Assembly: GCA_022828085.1 (NCBI GenBank)
Contig: JAJEIY010000086.1
Coordinates: 1 to 64,000, forward strand
From: Acidobacteriota bacterium
Lineage (GTDB): Bacteria > Acidobacteriota > Vicinamibacteria > Marinacidobacterales > Marinacidobacteraceae
Direction of reading: 5' to 3'
Length of the DNA: 64,000 nt
A model generated the notes under the pieces. The model was not told the DNA's origin, made no database searches, and was given only the letters and a program-made list of their open reading frames with translations. Position 1 is the stretch's first letter, and the number at the start of each line of letters is the position of its first letter. The position numbers and the translations under genes were made by a program. This document shows positions 40,959 to 49,286 of this stretch, piece after piece.

Positions 40959-43325
40959 CTACTCCCGCGTCTTGAGGACTTCCACGAGATCGAGCCGGTT
41001 CAATTTATGGCGAACGACCGCCGCCGAGAGCCCCATCGCGACGACGACCGCCGCCGAGGCCCACGCGAAGGTGCCCGGTTCGGTGACCAGCGGCATCCGG
41101 AACAGCTCGGTCTCGTAGGCGGCCAGCATGCCCGCGAGCATGGAGTAGCCGAGCCCGAGCCCCACCGGGATCGCCGCCGCCGTCAGGATGGCGAGTTCGC
41201 CGAAGAGCACGACGCCGATCTCGGCGCGGGTGAAACCCATGACCCGCATGCTGGCGAGTTCGCGGCTCCGCTCGGAGAGGGAGATGCGCGCCGTGTTGTA
41301 GATGACGCCGAACGCGATCACCATCGCGAAGAGCAGGTTGATCGCCATCGTGTTGTTCATGTTCTCGGCGACGAAGGTCTCGAAGTCCTCGAGCATCGCG
41401 TGCTGGAGCGCCACCCCCGCCACCACCGGCATGCCCTTCAGCGCGGCGTACACCGACTCGCGCGCCGCCGGATCGATCCCGAGCGCCGCTCCGCTCATGG
41501 TCGCCGAGTCGCTCAGGAAGCGGCGGAGCGCCTCGGGTTCCATGTACGCGGAAACGCCCATCAGGTCGTCCACGGTGGCGCTCACCACCATGTCCCGCTC
41601 CGGCCGCGTCCCCTGGAGCGCCTCCACCCGCAGCGTGTCGCCCGGCGCGACGCCGAGCACGTCGGCCAGCTTCCGGGACAGGATCAGGCCCGTCCGGTCG
41701 AACCGCACCGGCTGGTAGTCGGCGCCCACCACCCGCTGCAGCCTGGCGTCGGGCTGGAGCGCCTGGATCCCGACCTGCCGGTTCCGGTTCCCGTTCCGGA
41801 GGCGCGCCGAGGCGCCGTTCAGGGGCTCGACCTCGACGACGCCCGGCACCGACGCCAGCTCGTAGAAGGCGGCGCGCCCCTCCGGTTCGAAGAAGGTCAC
41901 GGTCACGTCCTGGCGCTGGACCACGTTGAACTGGAGCTGCATGAGCTCTTCGAACGAGTCCATGGCGGCGCTCGCGAGCACCATGATCGAGGCGGAGAAC
42001 GCGATGCCGATCACCGACATGGCGGCGCGGGCCGGACGGCGCGAGAGGTTGCGGAGGACCATGCGGAGGGGCTGGGTCAGCCACCGCTTGAGCCCCAGCC
42101 GTTCCAGCAGCGAGACCCGGAAGGTGTCCGGCGCGGCGGGCCGCATCGCCTCCGCGGGCGGCAGGCGCACCACGCTCTTCACCGCGGCGGCGGCGCCCAG
42201 CACCGACGCCGCCCCGCAGGCGAGCAGCGCGCCGAGGATGTGCCCCCAGCTCCAGCGCATGATCAGGTCCGGGAAGCGGAAGTACTCCATGTAGAGATTG
42301 AGCATCCCGGCGCTCATCAGGGCGCCCAGCGCGATCCCGAGCACGCCGCCGAGCACCGACACCACGACGGCCCACTGGGTGAAGTGCAGCCCGAGGCGCA
42401 GGTTGGAGTAGCCGACCGCCTTGAGCACCGCGATCTGCTCCCGCTGGACCGCGACCATCCGCCGGAGGACGACGTTCAGGAGGAACGCCGCGATCCCCAG
42501 GAAGATCATCGGCATCAGGAGCGCCATGCCGCGGAGCCCGGTCAGCTCGTTCTGCAGGTACCAGTGGGAGATCTGCTGGGCGCGGGGGATGGCGCCCAGA
42601 CCGCCGTAGGGCTCGAGGAGGCGGTCCAGTTCCGCGATCGCGGGCTCCGGGGCGGCGCCCTCGGCGAGCGACAGCGAGATGTCGTTGAACCCGCCCTCCA
42701 TGTCGAAGGCGGTGGCGAGGTGCCGGCGCGCCATCCAGAAGACCCCGAACCGCGTCGGGTCCGGCAGAAGGTCGCCGCCGGCGATCGCGTAGACGAACTC
42801 GGGGGAAAGGCCGGTCCCGACGATCTCGAGGCGCTGGCGCCGCCCGTTGATCACCGCGAAGACCTGGTCGCCGAGTCCGAGTCCGTGCCCCTGGGCGAAG
42901 CGCTCGTTGACGATCGCCTCCTCGGCGCGTCCGGGGTCGGGCCAGCGCCCGCTGCGCAGGGTCACCCCGTTCAGGACCGGACGGCCGCTGTCCGGGAGCG
43001 AGATGAGGCGGCCGTTGACCGGCTCGCTGGTTCCGGGGACGTCGAGGGTGACGCCGGCCACCACCCGGGTGTCCACCCGGTCCACCCCGGGAAGTTCGTC
43101 GAGGCTTCCGGCGACCCAGCGGGGGACGCGTTTGGCGTTCGCGAAGACGTCCCCGAACTCGTTCCGGGCGTAGTAGCGGTCGCGCGTCGTCTCCAGCGAG
43201 TCGAAGCAGATGAGCGACGCGACCAGCAGCGCGATCCCCGACGCGACCACCACCGCGATGGCGAGTCCCATGGAGCGGACCCGCCAGAGGTCGCGGAACA
43301 GCTTGCGGTCGAGGGCCGGGATCAC
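40959..43325 (-). CDS. FtsX-family ABC transporter permease (DevC/MacB-like)
   Basis: The 788-residue permease has two FtsX modules. One has membrane helices at about residues 17-38, 266-290, 316-345 and 360-382, with MALLMPMIFLGIAAFLLNVVLRRMVAVQREQIAVLKAVGYS. The other has ISVIGIAFSASIMVLASAAM near residue 440 and C-terminal helices such as MNNTMAINLLFAMVIAFGVIYNTARISLSERSRELASMRVMGFTRAEI. Between them are large periplasmic domains. The start is GTG 43325. It forms a transporter with the ATPase directly upstream and the adaptor downstream, resembling the MacB and DevC systems that work from the periplasm. Confidence 0.92.
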   Translation of the reverse strand: MIPALDRKLFRDLWRVRSMGLAIAVVVASGIALLVASLICFDSLETTRDRYYARNEFGDVFANAKRVPRWVAGSLDELPGVDRVDTRVVAGVTLDVPGTSEPVNGRLISLPDSGRPVLNGVTLRSGRWPDPGRAEEAIVNERFAQGHGLGLGDQVFAVINGRRQRLEIVGTGLSPEFVYAIAGGDLLPDPTRFGVFWMARRHLATAFDMEGGFNDISLSLAEGAAPEPAIAELDRLLEPYGGLGAIPRAQQISHWYLQNELTGLRGMALLMPMIFLGIAAFLLNVVLRRMVAVQREQIAVLKAVGYSNLRLGLHFTQWAVVVSVLGGVLGIALGALMSAGMLNLYMEYFRFPDLIMRWSWGHILGALLACGAASVLGAAAAVKSVVRLPPAEAMRPAAPDTFRVSLLERLGLKRWLTQPLRMVLRNLSRRPARAAMSVIGIAFSASIMVLASAAMDSFEELMQLQFNVVQRQDVTVTFFEPEGRAAFYELASVPGVVEVEPLNGASARLRNGNRNRQVGIQALQPDARLQRVVGADYQPVRFDRTGLILSRKLADVLGVAPGDTLRVEALQGTRPERDMVVSATVDDLMGVSAYMEPEALRRFLSDSATMSGAALGIDPAARESVYAALKGMPVVAGVALQHAMLEDFETFVAENMNNTMAINLLFAMVIAFGVIYNTARISLSERSRELASMRVMGFTRAEIGVVLFGELAILTAAAIPVGLGLGYSMLAGMLAAYETELFRMPLVTEPGTFAWASAAVVVAMGLSAAVVRHKLNRLDLVEVLKTRE

Positions 43326-43332
43326 GGCGTCT

Positions 43333-44064
43333 TCACCACTGGATCGTGGAGGCGGCGGCCCGCGTCTCGTTCACGAGCTGCCGGGAGATGCGCCCGTCGG
43401 CGAGCGAGATGACCCGGTCCGCGATGGTGGCGATCGCGGCGTTGTGGGTGATGATGGCGGTGGTGGCCCCGTAGTCGCGGTTCACCCGCTCGAGCGCCTC
43501 GAGCACCTGGATGCCGGTGGTGATGTCGAGCGCCCCGGTCGGTTCGTCGCAGAGCAGGATGTCGGGCCGCTTGGCGATGGCGCGGGCGATGGCCACCCGC
43601 TGCTGCTCGCCGCCCGACATCTGCGAGGGGAAGTGGCTGCTCCGGTCGGCGAGCCCGACGATGTCGAGGGCCTCCTGGGCGGGGAGCGGGTCTTCGGAGA
43701 TCTCGGTCACGAGCTCCACGTTCTCGCGGGCGGTGAGCGAGGGGATGAGGTTGTAGAACTGGAACACGAACCCCACCCGGCGCCGCCGGTACCGGGTCAG
43801 CTCGCCTTCGTCGGCCCGGGTCAGGTCCTGCCCCCGGTAGAGCACCTGCCCCGAGGTCGGCACGTCGAGTCCGCCGAGGATGTTCAGGAGGGTGGACTTG
43901 CCGCTCCCGGAAGGCCCGAGCAGGACCAGGAAGCCGCCGACCTCGAGGTCCACGCTCACCCCGCGGAGCGCGTGCACCTCGACCTCGCCCATCTGGTAGA
44001 CCTTGGTCACGTCCCGCATGGACACGGCCAGCGCGCCGTTCGCTTCGCTGCCGTTTCCGTTCAT
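43333..44064 (-). CDS. ABC transporter ATP-binding protein (MacB/LolD-like)
   Basis: The 243-residue nucleotide-binding subunit is complete. It has Walker [15 protein letters not shown]-loop [17 protein letters not shown], signature [14 protein letters not shown], Walker [13 protein letters not shown] and switch His in IITHNAA. The short N-terminus and [24 protein letters not shown] are typical of ATPases that serve FtsX-type permeases. It is first in the five-gene set ATPase, permease, adaptor, egtB, egtD, with a 7-base gap to the permease. Confidence 0.95.
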   Translation of the reverse strand: MNGNGSEANGALAVSMRDVTKVYQMGEVEVHALRGVSVDLEVGGFLVLLGPSGSGKSTLLNILGGLDVPTSGQVLYRGQDLTRADEGELTRYRRRRVGFVFQFYNLIPSLTARENVELVTEISEDPLPAQEALDIVGLADRSSHFPSQMSGGEQQRVAIARAIAKRPDILLCDEPTGALDITTGIQVLEALERVNRDYGATTAIITHNAAIATIADRVISLADGRISRQLVNETRAAASTIQW

Positions 44065-44529
44065 TTCCGTCTACGGGTCAATACGGTGCGCAGCCTACCG
44101 GGTTCCGACATTTCGGTGCGTCGGAGCGCCGGCCACCGGCCGGCATCGCGGCCCGCCAGGGCCGCGAAACCGCAAACTCCGGACGAAGCCAGTGGCACGT
44201 ACTGCTTGGAACGCCGGTCTCCCGACCGGCACGCGCGGGGCTCCGCACCGCGCACGTCGCAACCCCACCCGCACAAGGCGGCTCCCGCCTCGGCGTGGAA
44301 CTCAGGAGCGGAGTCGTCGCGCCCCATTGAACCCGGAAAATCCGACATGACATATCGAGATTTCAGGGTAGAAGGACGTTGCGATGCCTTTTCCGGACCA
44401 GTCCGACGTTACCTCAAGCGTTTCGAGTCCGTGGACGATGGCTTCGCGGACATTGAGGCCGGCGCCGATGCCCGCCGGCTTCAGCCGGCACGCGGCCCGC
44501 ACCCGTCATCGGAGGGCGTGAGGAACGGC
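44065..44529. repeat. Intergenic region with three dispersed hairpin elements
   Basis: Copy 1: A GCCGGCC (44128-44134)/GGCCGGC (44138-44144), B CGCGGCCC (44147-44154)/GGGCCGCG (44159-44166). Copy 2: A GCCGGTC (44213-44219)/GACCGGC (44224-44230), B 44233-44253 with one mismatch, then the tail ACGTCGCAACC also seen near 13568 and 38310. Copy 3: GCCGGCT (44474-44480)/AGCCGGC (44483-44489). The DNA between copies 2 and 3 (44340-44460) is AT-richer and holds no gene I can support. This is the upstream region of the exporter-ergothioneine set. Confidence 0.85.
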
Positions 44530-45720
44530 CTAGTTTCGCCAGTCCTCGCCGGGCATGAACCGGGTCATGAACTCCTCGAAGAGCGGGACCGTGAAGGCCG
44601 TGTCGCCGTGACCGGGACTCCACACCATTCCTTTCGCGATCAGGTTGTTCCGCACGGGTCCAAGAGCAGTGACCTGCTTGCCGAGGACCTTCGCGATGTC
44701 GCCTGACCGATGCGGTCCGGCGCCCAAAGAGGCCATAGCCCTCAGGTACCTTCGCTCGGATGGCGTGAGCCGGTCCACCCTGACCCGGAAGAAGCCCTCG
44801 TCCAGCGCGGTCTTGGCCCCCGAGGCAGCTCGTTCCACATCGCGGAGAGCAATGGGCGATTCGTCGGCGACGTCCCAGGCGTGCTTGCCCCATTCCTGCA
44901 GAAAGTACGGGTAGCCGCGGGTCTCTTCGAAGATCGTGCGCAAGGCTTCGTCCGTGACTCCAACTCCCTGATCCAGAGCGGGCTTCGCGATGGCGGTTCG
45001 CGCCGCCTCCTCCCCCAGCGGTCCAATGAAGGGAAAATCGAACAGACGTTCCGCGTAGGACTTCGCCCGCCCGGTGCGAGCCCGCAGTTGAGGTAGTCCA
45101 GCGCCAACCAGGGTGACGGGCATTTCTTCTTGTGTGCCGCGGTGAAGCGCGGTGATGAGGGCCGCCAGTTCGTCTTCCTGGACGTACTGCAACTCGTCCA
45201 CGAACAGGACGAGCGCTGTTTCGGCTTTCTTCGCGGCTGCACCGGCAGCGAGCAACAGTGCGGTCAGGTCCTGCTCGAGGTCGCCGTTGTCCGCAAGCCC
45301 CGGTTCGGGATCGAAGTCGAGACCTACCTGAATGTCCTGGTATTGCACCTTCAGCGCACTCGTGAAACCGGCCAGACCCCGGAGCGCGCGATCAGCGAGG
45401 TCCCTTGCCTTGTCGTTCCATGAGAGCTTCAACAACGTCGCACGGAGTTGAGGCGCCAGCATGGCTGGCAAGGACCGGCCCTCCGGTGCTTCGATGTACA
45501 CGGTCTGGTGTCCGAATTCGTCGGCTTCTTTCCGCATCCGCACGAGTAGCACGGTCTTGCCGACCCCGCGGAGTCCGACCATGAGCACGCTCTTGGCCGG
45601 ACGCGCGATTCGGATCCTTCCGAGGGCGATTCGCACGCCGTTCCGGAGTTCGTCGCGTCCGGCCAGCTCGGGGGGCGGGGTCCCAGCGCCCGGCGCGAAG
45701 GGATTGGTAAGAGGATCCAT
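44530..45720 (-). CDS. AAA+ ATPase with C-terminal winged-helix-like region
   Basis: The 396-residue protein resembles Orc1/Cdc6-like or archaeal-type ATPases found widely in bacteria: FVPGAG-type start, VLMVGLRGVGKTVLLVRMRKEA (Walker A), ALVLFVDELQYVQEDELAALITALH (Walker B) and MPVTLVGAGLPQL (sensor 1). RGYPYFLQEWGKHAWDVA is the hallmark helix of this family. The C-terminal LTPSERRYLRAMASLGAGPHRSGDIAKVLGKQVTALGPVRNNLIAKGMVWSPGHGDTAFTVPLFEEFM is a winged helix. Substrate and role are unknown. It is transcribed alone behind a nested palindrome. Confidence 0.85.
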   Translation of the reverse strand: MDPLTNPFAPGAGTPPPELAGRDELRNGVRIALGRIRIARPAKSVLMVGLRGVGKTVLLVRMRKEADEFGHQTVYIEAPEGRSLPAMLAPQLRATLLKLSWNDKARDLADRALRGLAGFTSALKVQYQDIQVGLDFDPEPGLADNGDLEQDLTALLLAAGAAAKKAETALVLFVDELQYVQEDELAALITALHRGTQEEMPVTLVGAGLPQLRARTGRAKSYAERLFDFPFIGPLGEEAARTAIAKPALDQGVGVTDEALRTIFEETRGYPYFLQEWGKHAWDVADESPIALRDVERAASGAKTALDEGFFRVRVDRLTPSERRYLRAMASLGAGPHRSGDIAKVLGKQVTALGPVRNNLIAKGMVWSPGHGDTAFTVPLFEEFMTRFMPGEDWRN

Positions 45721-45745
45721 GAGTTCGACCGGCTATCCGAGGGGA

Positions 45746-45805
45746 GTTATAACGATATTAGGGAGTTTATCCGATTTCGATAAACTGACTAAGATCGTTA
45801 TAAAC
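45746..45805. promoter_or_regulatory. Nested palindrome upstream of the AAA ATPase gene (likely operator)
   Basis: The inner repeat AGTTTATC (45764-45771)/GATAAACT (45779-45786) is perfect, with a 7-base centre. The outer repeat GTTATAACGAT (45746-45756) pairs with ATCGTTATAAAC (45794-45805) with one extra base. Both share a centre near 45775. The tract is strikingly AT-rich for this genome. TATAAC on the minus strand (45750-45745), 25 bases before the ATG, could be the -10 box, so protein binding here would block transcription. Confidence 0.65.
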
Positions 45806-45851
45806 GGTCACCGGCGATACCTCGTGCCTTGTGGGAGTGCCGGGTCGCATC

Positions 45852-45899
45852 GCCCGCCGGCGGTGGGCGCTGCCGGCCGAGGCCGGCGTTCCGAGCCGG
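45852..45899. repeat. Dispersed double-hairpin element
   Basis: Imperfect B CGCCC...GGGCG (45851-45869), then A GCCGGCC (45872-45878)/GGCCGGC (45881-45887), then GTTCCGAGCCGG. It lies between the end of the RND pump gene and the AAA ATPase operator. Confidence 0.7.
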
Positions 45900-45937
45900 G
45901 TGCGCGATGTTCCCGAGTTGGCGACAGTTCCTGAGGA

Positions 45938-48900
45938 TCAGGAGGCTCGGACTGGTTCCGCAGGTGGGACCGGAACCACCGGCGCCGGAGCGCTCGCGCG
46001 CCAGACCCGCCGCGCCTTCGCCGCCAGATCGTCCAGCAGCGTGTAGAAGAAGGGCAGGATGACCAGCGTCAGGACCGTCGAGGCGGCGAGGCCGCCGATC
46101 ACGGTGCGGGCGAGCGGGAAGTAGTAGAGCCCGTCGAGTCCGGTCCGCCCGATCGCCATCGGCAGGAGCGCCAGCATCGTCGCGCCGGCGGTCATCAGGA
46201 TGGGCCGCAGCCGGTCCCGGCCGCCTTCCAGCAGCGCCTCGGTGCGTTCCATGCCCGCCCGGCGCAGCTTGTTCACGTGGTCGATCAGCACGATCCCGTT
46301 CTTCACCACGATGCCCATCAGGATGAGCATCCCGATCTGGGCCATGAGGTTGAAGGGGCTGTCGGTGAGCAGCAGGGTCCAGCTCGCACCCCAGAGCGCG
46401 TAGGGGATCGAGATCAGGATGGCGAGGGGGTGGATGAGCGATTCGAACTGGGCGGCCATCACGATGTAGATCAGCAGCAGCGCCAGCAGGTAGTTGATCG
46501 CCATGTTCTGGAGGTCGGTGTCCTGCCGGCTGATCCGGTCCCCGAAGGACCACGAGTACCCGGCGGGCATTGCCATCGCGTCCAGCTCCTCCTCGATCGC
46601 GCCGCGGGTCTCGTCCCAGGTGTCGCCCTCGTAGGCGGCGCGGAGCGTCGCGACCGCCTTGCGGTCCGACCGCTGGATCGTCCGGCTCCGCTCCACGATC
46701 TCGAAGTCGGCGAGGTCTCCGAGCGCAACCGGGACGCCGCCGTCCGCGATCAGCGTGAAGTTCCGGAGGTCCTCGACCCGCGAGATGTCCTGCTGGGACA
46801 TCATGAGCAGCACCTCGGCTTCGCGGTCCTCGGTCTGGAAGCGGCGGAGCGGCCGCCCGCCGAGCGAGAAACCGAAGATCTCCGCGAGGTCCCGCGGCGT
46901 GATTCCGAGCCGCGCGGCCTCCTCGGTCCGCGGCCGCACCAGCACTTCCCGGCGCGGGTTGTCCCCGGCGCTGCGGAGTTCGGCAACCCCCTCGACCTCC
47001 GTGAGGCGGCTTTCGGCCTCGCGGGCGAACGCGGCAAGCCGTTCGGAGTCCTCGCCGTAGAGCCGGACCCGGAAGAACATGCTGTCGCCGCCGGTCTCCT
47101 GGTCGTCGTCCCCGAAGACGATGCGGGCGCCGGGGAGCACCGGCAGCACCTCCCGGATCCGCTCGCGCATCTCCCTGCCCTCGGCGTCGGAGATGTGCTG
47201 CTCGCCGAACGAGATCACCGTCTGCGCCTCGTTTTCGGCGAAGTAGCTGTACACCGACTCGAACCCGAGCTCCTCGCGGAGGCTGGCGAGCCGGCGCTCG
47301 ACCTCCAGCACCGCGAGCCGCGCGTCCTCCTTGTAGTGGAAGTCCGAGAACTCGTAGGCGAGGAAGACCATGTTCCGGTTGAGCCCGGCGAAGACGGCGG
47401 TCGAGAGCCCGAGGAAGAAGGGGAGGATCGCCGTGACCAGGAAGGCGGCCGCGATGCCCGCCGTGACCCAGCGCCGGCGCAGCGTGAACCGCAGCGCTCC
47501 CTGGTAGAACGCGCCGAGGCGCTCGGTCCAGCGCGGCGCGACCGACGGCTTCCGGGCGAGGATGCGCGAACTCACCAGCGGGATCAGGGTCAGCGAAATG
47601 AAGAGCGAACAGAAGATCGTCAGGGAGATGGCGAGGCCGATCTCCCCGAGCCAGATGGACATCTCGTTCTTCGCGCCGAGCACCGTCGGCAGGAACACCA
47701 CCGCGGTGGTGACCGTGGAAGCGATCACCGCGCCCGAGACGGCGCGGGCGCCGGAAACGGCCGCCGTCTTCGCCGGGATCCCCCGGCCGTGCTCCTTGAC
47801 GATGGACTCGAGGACCACGATGGCGTCGTCCACCAGCAGGCCGATGCCGAGCATCATTCCCATCATCGACAGGACGTTGAGCGACCGGCCGGCGAAGTAG
47901 AGGACGATCCCGGTCGCGATGATGGACATGGGGATCGTCAGGCTGACGATCGAGGTGGTGTCCACCCGCCGCAGGAAGAGGAACAGCAGGATGACCGCGA
48001 AGAGGGCCCCGAGCAGGCCTTCGGTGCGGATGCCGGCGAGGCCCGAGGTGATCTGGGCCGCCTGGTCGTCCCAGACGAAGAGGTTGATCCCGGCGAGCGC
48101 CGGGTCGGCGGCGATCTCCGTCTCGATGAGTTCGGTGACCGCGGTCGCCACCTCGACGGTGTTCGCCTCGGCGCTCTTGTAGACCGTCAGGGCGATCGCC
48201 GTTTCGTCGTTCAGGTGCCGCCCGAAGGGGATCGGCGGCTCCCGGTAGGTCACGTCGGCCACGTCCTCGACCCGGATCCCCCGGTCGTTCAGCGGCAGGC
48301 TGCCGATCTCGTCGATCGCGGCGAGGGCTCCGAACCCGCGCACCGGGGTCACCGCGCCGTCCGCCCGGATGCGCCCGAGTGAAACGTTGCGGTTCATGTT
48401 GGTGACGCGGTCCGAGATCTCGCCGAGGTCCATGCGGTGCGCCGCGAGCCGGTCGAGGCGCAGGTTGATCCGCACCTCGCGGGGCTCCACTCCGTTGAGG
48501 TCCACCCGCGCGACCCCCGGGACGCGCCGGATGGGGTCGGCGATCCGCCGTTCGAGCCGGTCGTAGCCCGCCGACAGATCCATCCCGGGGGCCGAGATCC
48601 GCGCCTCGACGATGGGGATCTGCGTCGTCGAGAAGGTGTTGACGTAGATCTCCCTCACGTCGGAGGGAAGGTCGCCGCGGGCGTCCTCCACGGCTTCGAA
48701 CACCTTGGCCCGCGCCACGTCCACGGTCTCGCCCCAGGTGAACTCGAGCTGGAGGTCGGCGCTGTCGGCGGTGGCGTTGGAACGGATCCGGCGGGCGCCG
48801 GGGATCGTCGCGAGCGCTTCCTCGAGCGGCTGGACGATCTCGCGCTCGATCTGGCGGGGGCTCGCGTTCGGGTAGGGGACCGTCACGAAGACGCCCGGAA

Positions 48901-49024
48901 AGTCCACGTCGGGCAGGAATGCCAGCGGTATCCGCGTGAACGAGATGCCGCCCAGCACCAGCAGGCTGAGCAGCACCATCGCGGTGGTGACCGGGCGGGT
49001 CACCGCCAGGCGGGGCAGACTCAT
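45938..49024 (-). CDS. RND-family efflux pump inner-membrane protein
   Basis: The 1028-residue pump has the full RND layout: N-terminal helix VTTAMVLLSLLVLGGISFTRIPLAFLPDVDFPGVFV, two large periplasmic domains and twelve helices. Helix 4 carries the proton-relay pair in MMLGIGLLVDDAIVVLESIVKE. The second-half equivalent is MAQIGMLILMGIVVKNGIVLIDHVNKLRRAGMERTEALLEGGRDRLRPILMTAGATMLALLPMA. The IPLAFLPDVDFP start is typical of bacterial multidrug and unknown-substrate RND pumps rather than metal pumps. It is the second of two RND genes in tandem, separated by 262 bases holding repeats. There is no outer-membrane channel gene beside it. Confidence 0.93.
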   Translation of the reverse strand: MSLPRLAVTRPVTTAMVLLSLLVLGGISFTRIPLAFLPDVDFPGVFVTVPYPNASPRQIEREIVQPLEEALATIPGARRIRSNATADSADLQLEFTWGETVDVARAKVFEAVEDARGDLPSDVREIYVNTFSTTQIPIVEARISAPGMDLSAGYDRLERRIADPIRRVPGVARVDLNGVEPREVRINLRLDRLAAHRMDLGEISDRVTNMNRNVSLGRIRADGAVTPVRGFGALAAIDEIGSLPLNDRGIRVEDVADVTYREPPIPFGRHLNDETAIALTVYKSAEANTVEVATAVTELIETEIAADPALAGINLFVWDDQAAQITSGLAGIRTEGLLGALFAVILLFLFLRRVDTTSIVSLTIPMSIIATGIVLYFAGRSLNVLSMMGMMLGIGLLVDDAIVVLESIVKEHGRGIPAKTAAVSGARAVSGAVIASTVTTAVVFLPTVLGAKNEMSIWLGEIGLAISLTIFCSLFISLTLIPLVSSRILARKPSVAPRWTERLGAFYQGALRFTLRRRWVTAGIAAAFLVTAILPFFLGLSTAVFAGLNRNMVFLAYEFSDFHYKEDARLAVLEVERRLASLREELGFESVYSYFAENEAQTVISFGEQHISDAEGREMRERIREVLPVLPGARIVFGDDDQETGGDSMFFRVRLYGEDSERLAAFAREAESRLTEVEGVAELRSAGDNPRREVLVRPRTEEAARLGITPRDLAEIFGFSLGGRPLRRFQTEDREAEVLLMMSQQDISRVEDLRNFTLIADGGVPVALGDLADFEIVERSRTIQRSDRKAVATLRAAYEGDTWDETRGAIEEELDAMAMPAGYSWSFGDRISRQDTDLQNMAINYLLALLLIYIVMAAQFESLIHPLAILISIPYALWGASWTLLLTDSPFNLMAQIGMLILMGIVVKNGIVLIDHVNKLRRAGMERTEALLEGGRDRLRPILMTAGATMLALLPMAIGRTGLDGLYYFPLARTVIGGLAASTVLTLVILPFFYTLLDDLAAKARRVWRASAPAPVVPVPPAEPVRAS

Positions 49025-49286
49025 GCGGCCCTCGCAGGAGCGCCAGGAGCGCCAGGAGCGCCGGTCTTCAGACCGGCATCGCCCGCGCCCGCGAAGCGGG
49101 CGAAACTCCCAACGTCATTTCGCCGTATCGCACCGCCGCCCAAGGGAATGGCGCGGCGCCAACGGCCCGAGAGTACGTCGCTTCGCCATCCCCGTTTTGG
49201 GTCCCCGCGATGGGGCGCTCCTGCGCCGGGAGTTTCGCGGCCGCTGGCCGCGATGCCGGCCTGAAGGCCGGCGCTCCTGCGCCGCG
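49025..49286. repeat. Intergenic region between the RND genes with two hairpin elements
   Basis: Three copies of CAGGAGCGC lie in tandem at 49035-49061. They run into A GCCGGTC (49060-49066)/GACCGGC (49071-49077) and B CGCCCGC (49086-49092)/GCGGGCG (49096-49102). The second element has B TCGCGGCC (49235-49242)/GGCCGCGA (49246-49253) and A GCCGGCCT (49255-49262)/AGGCCGGC (49265-49272). No gene. Confidence 0.85.
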
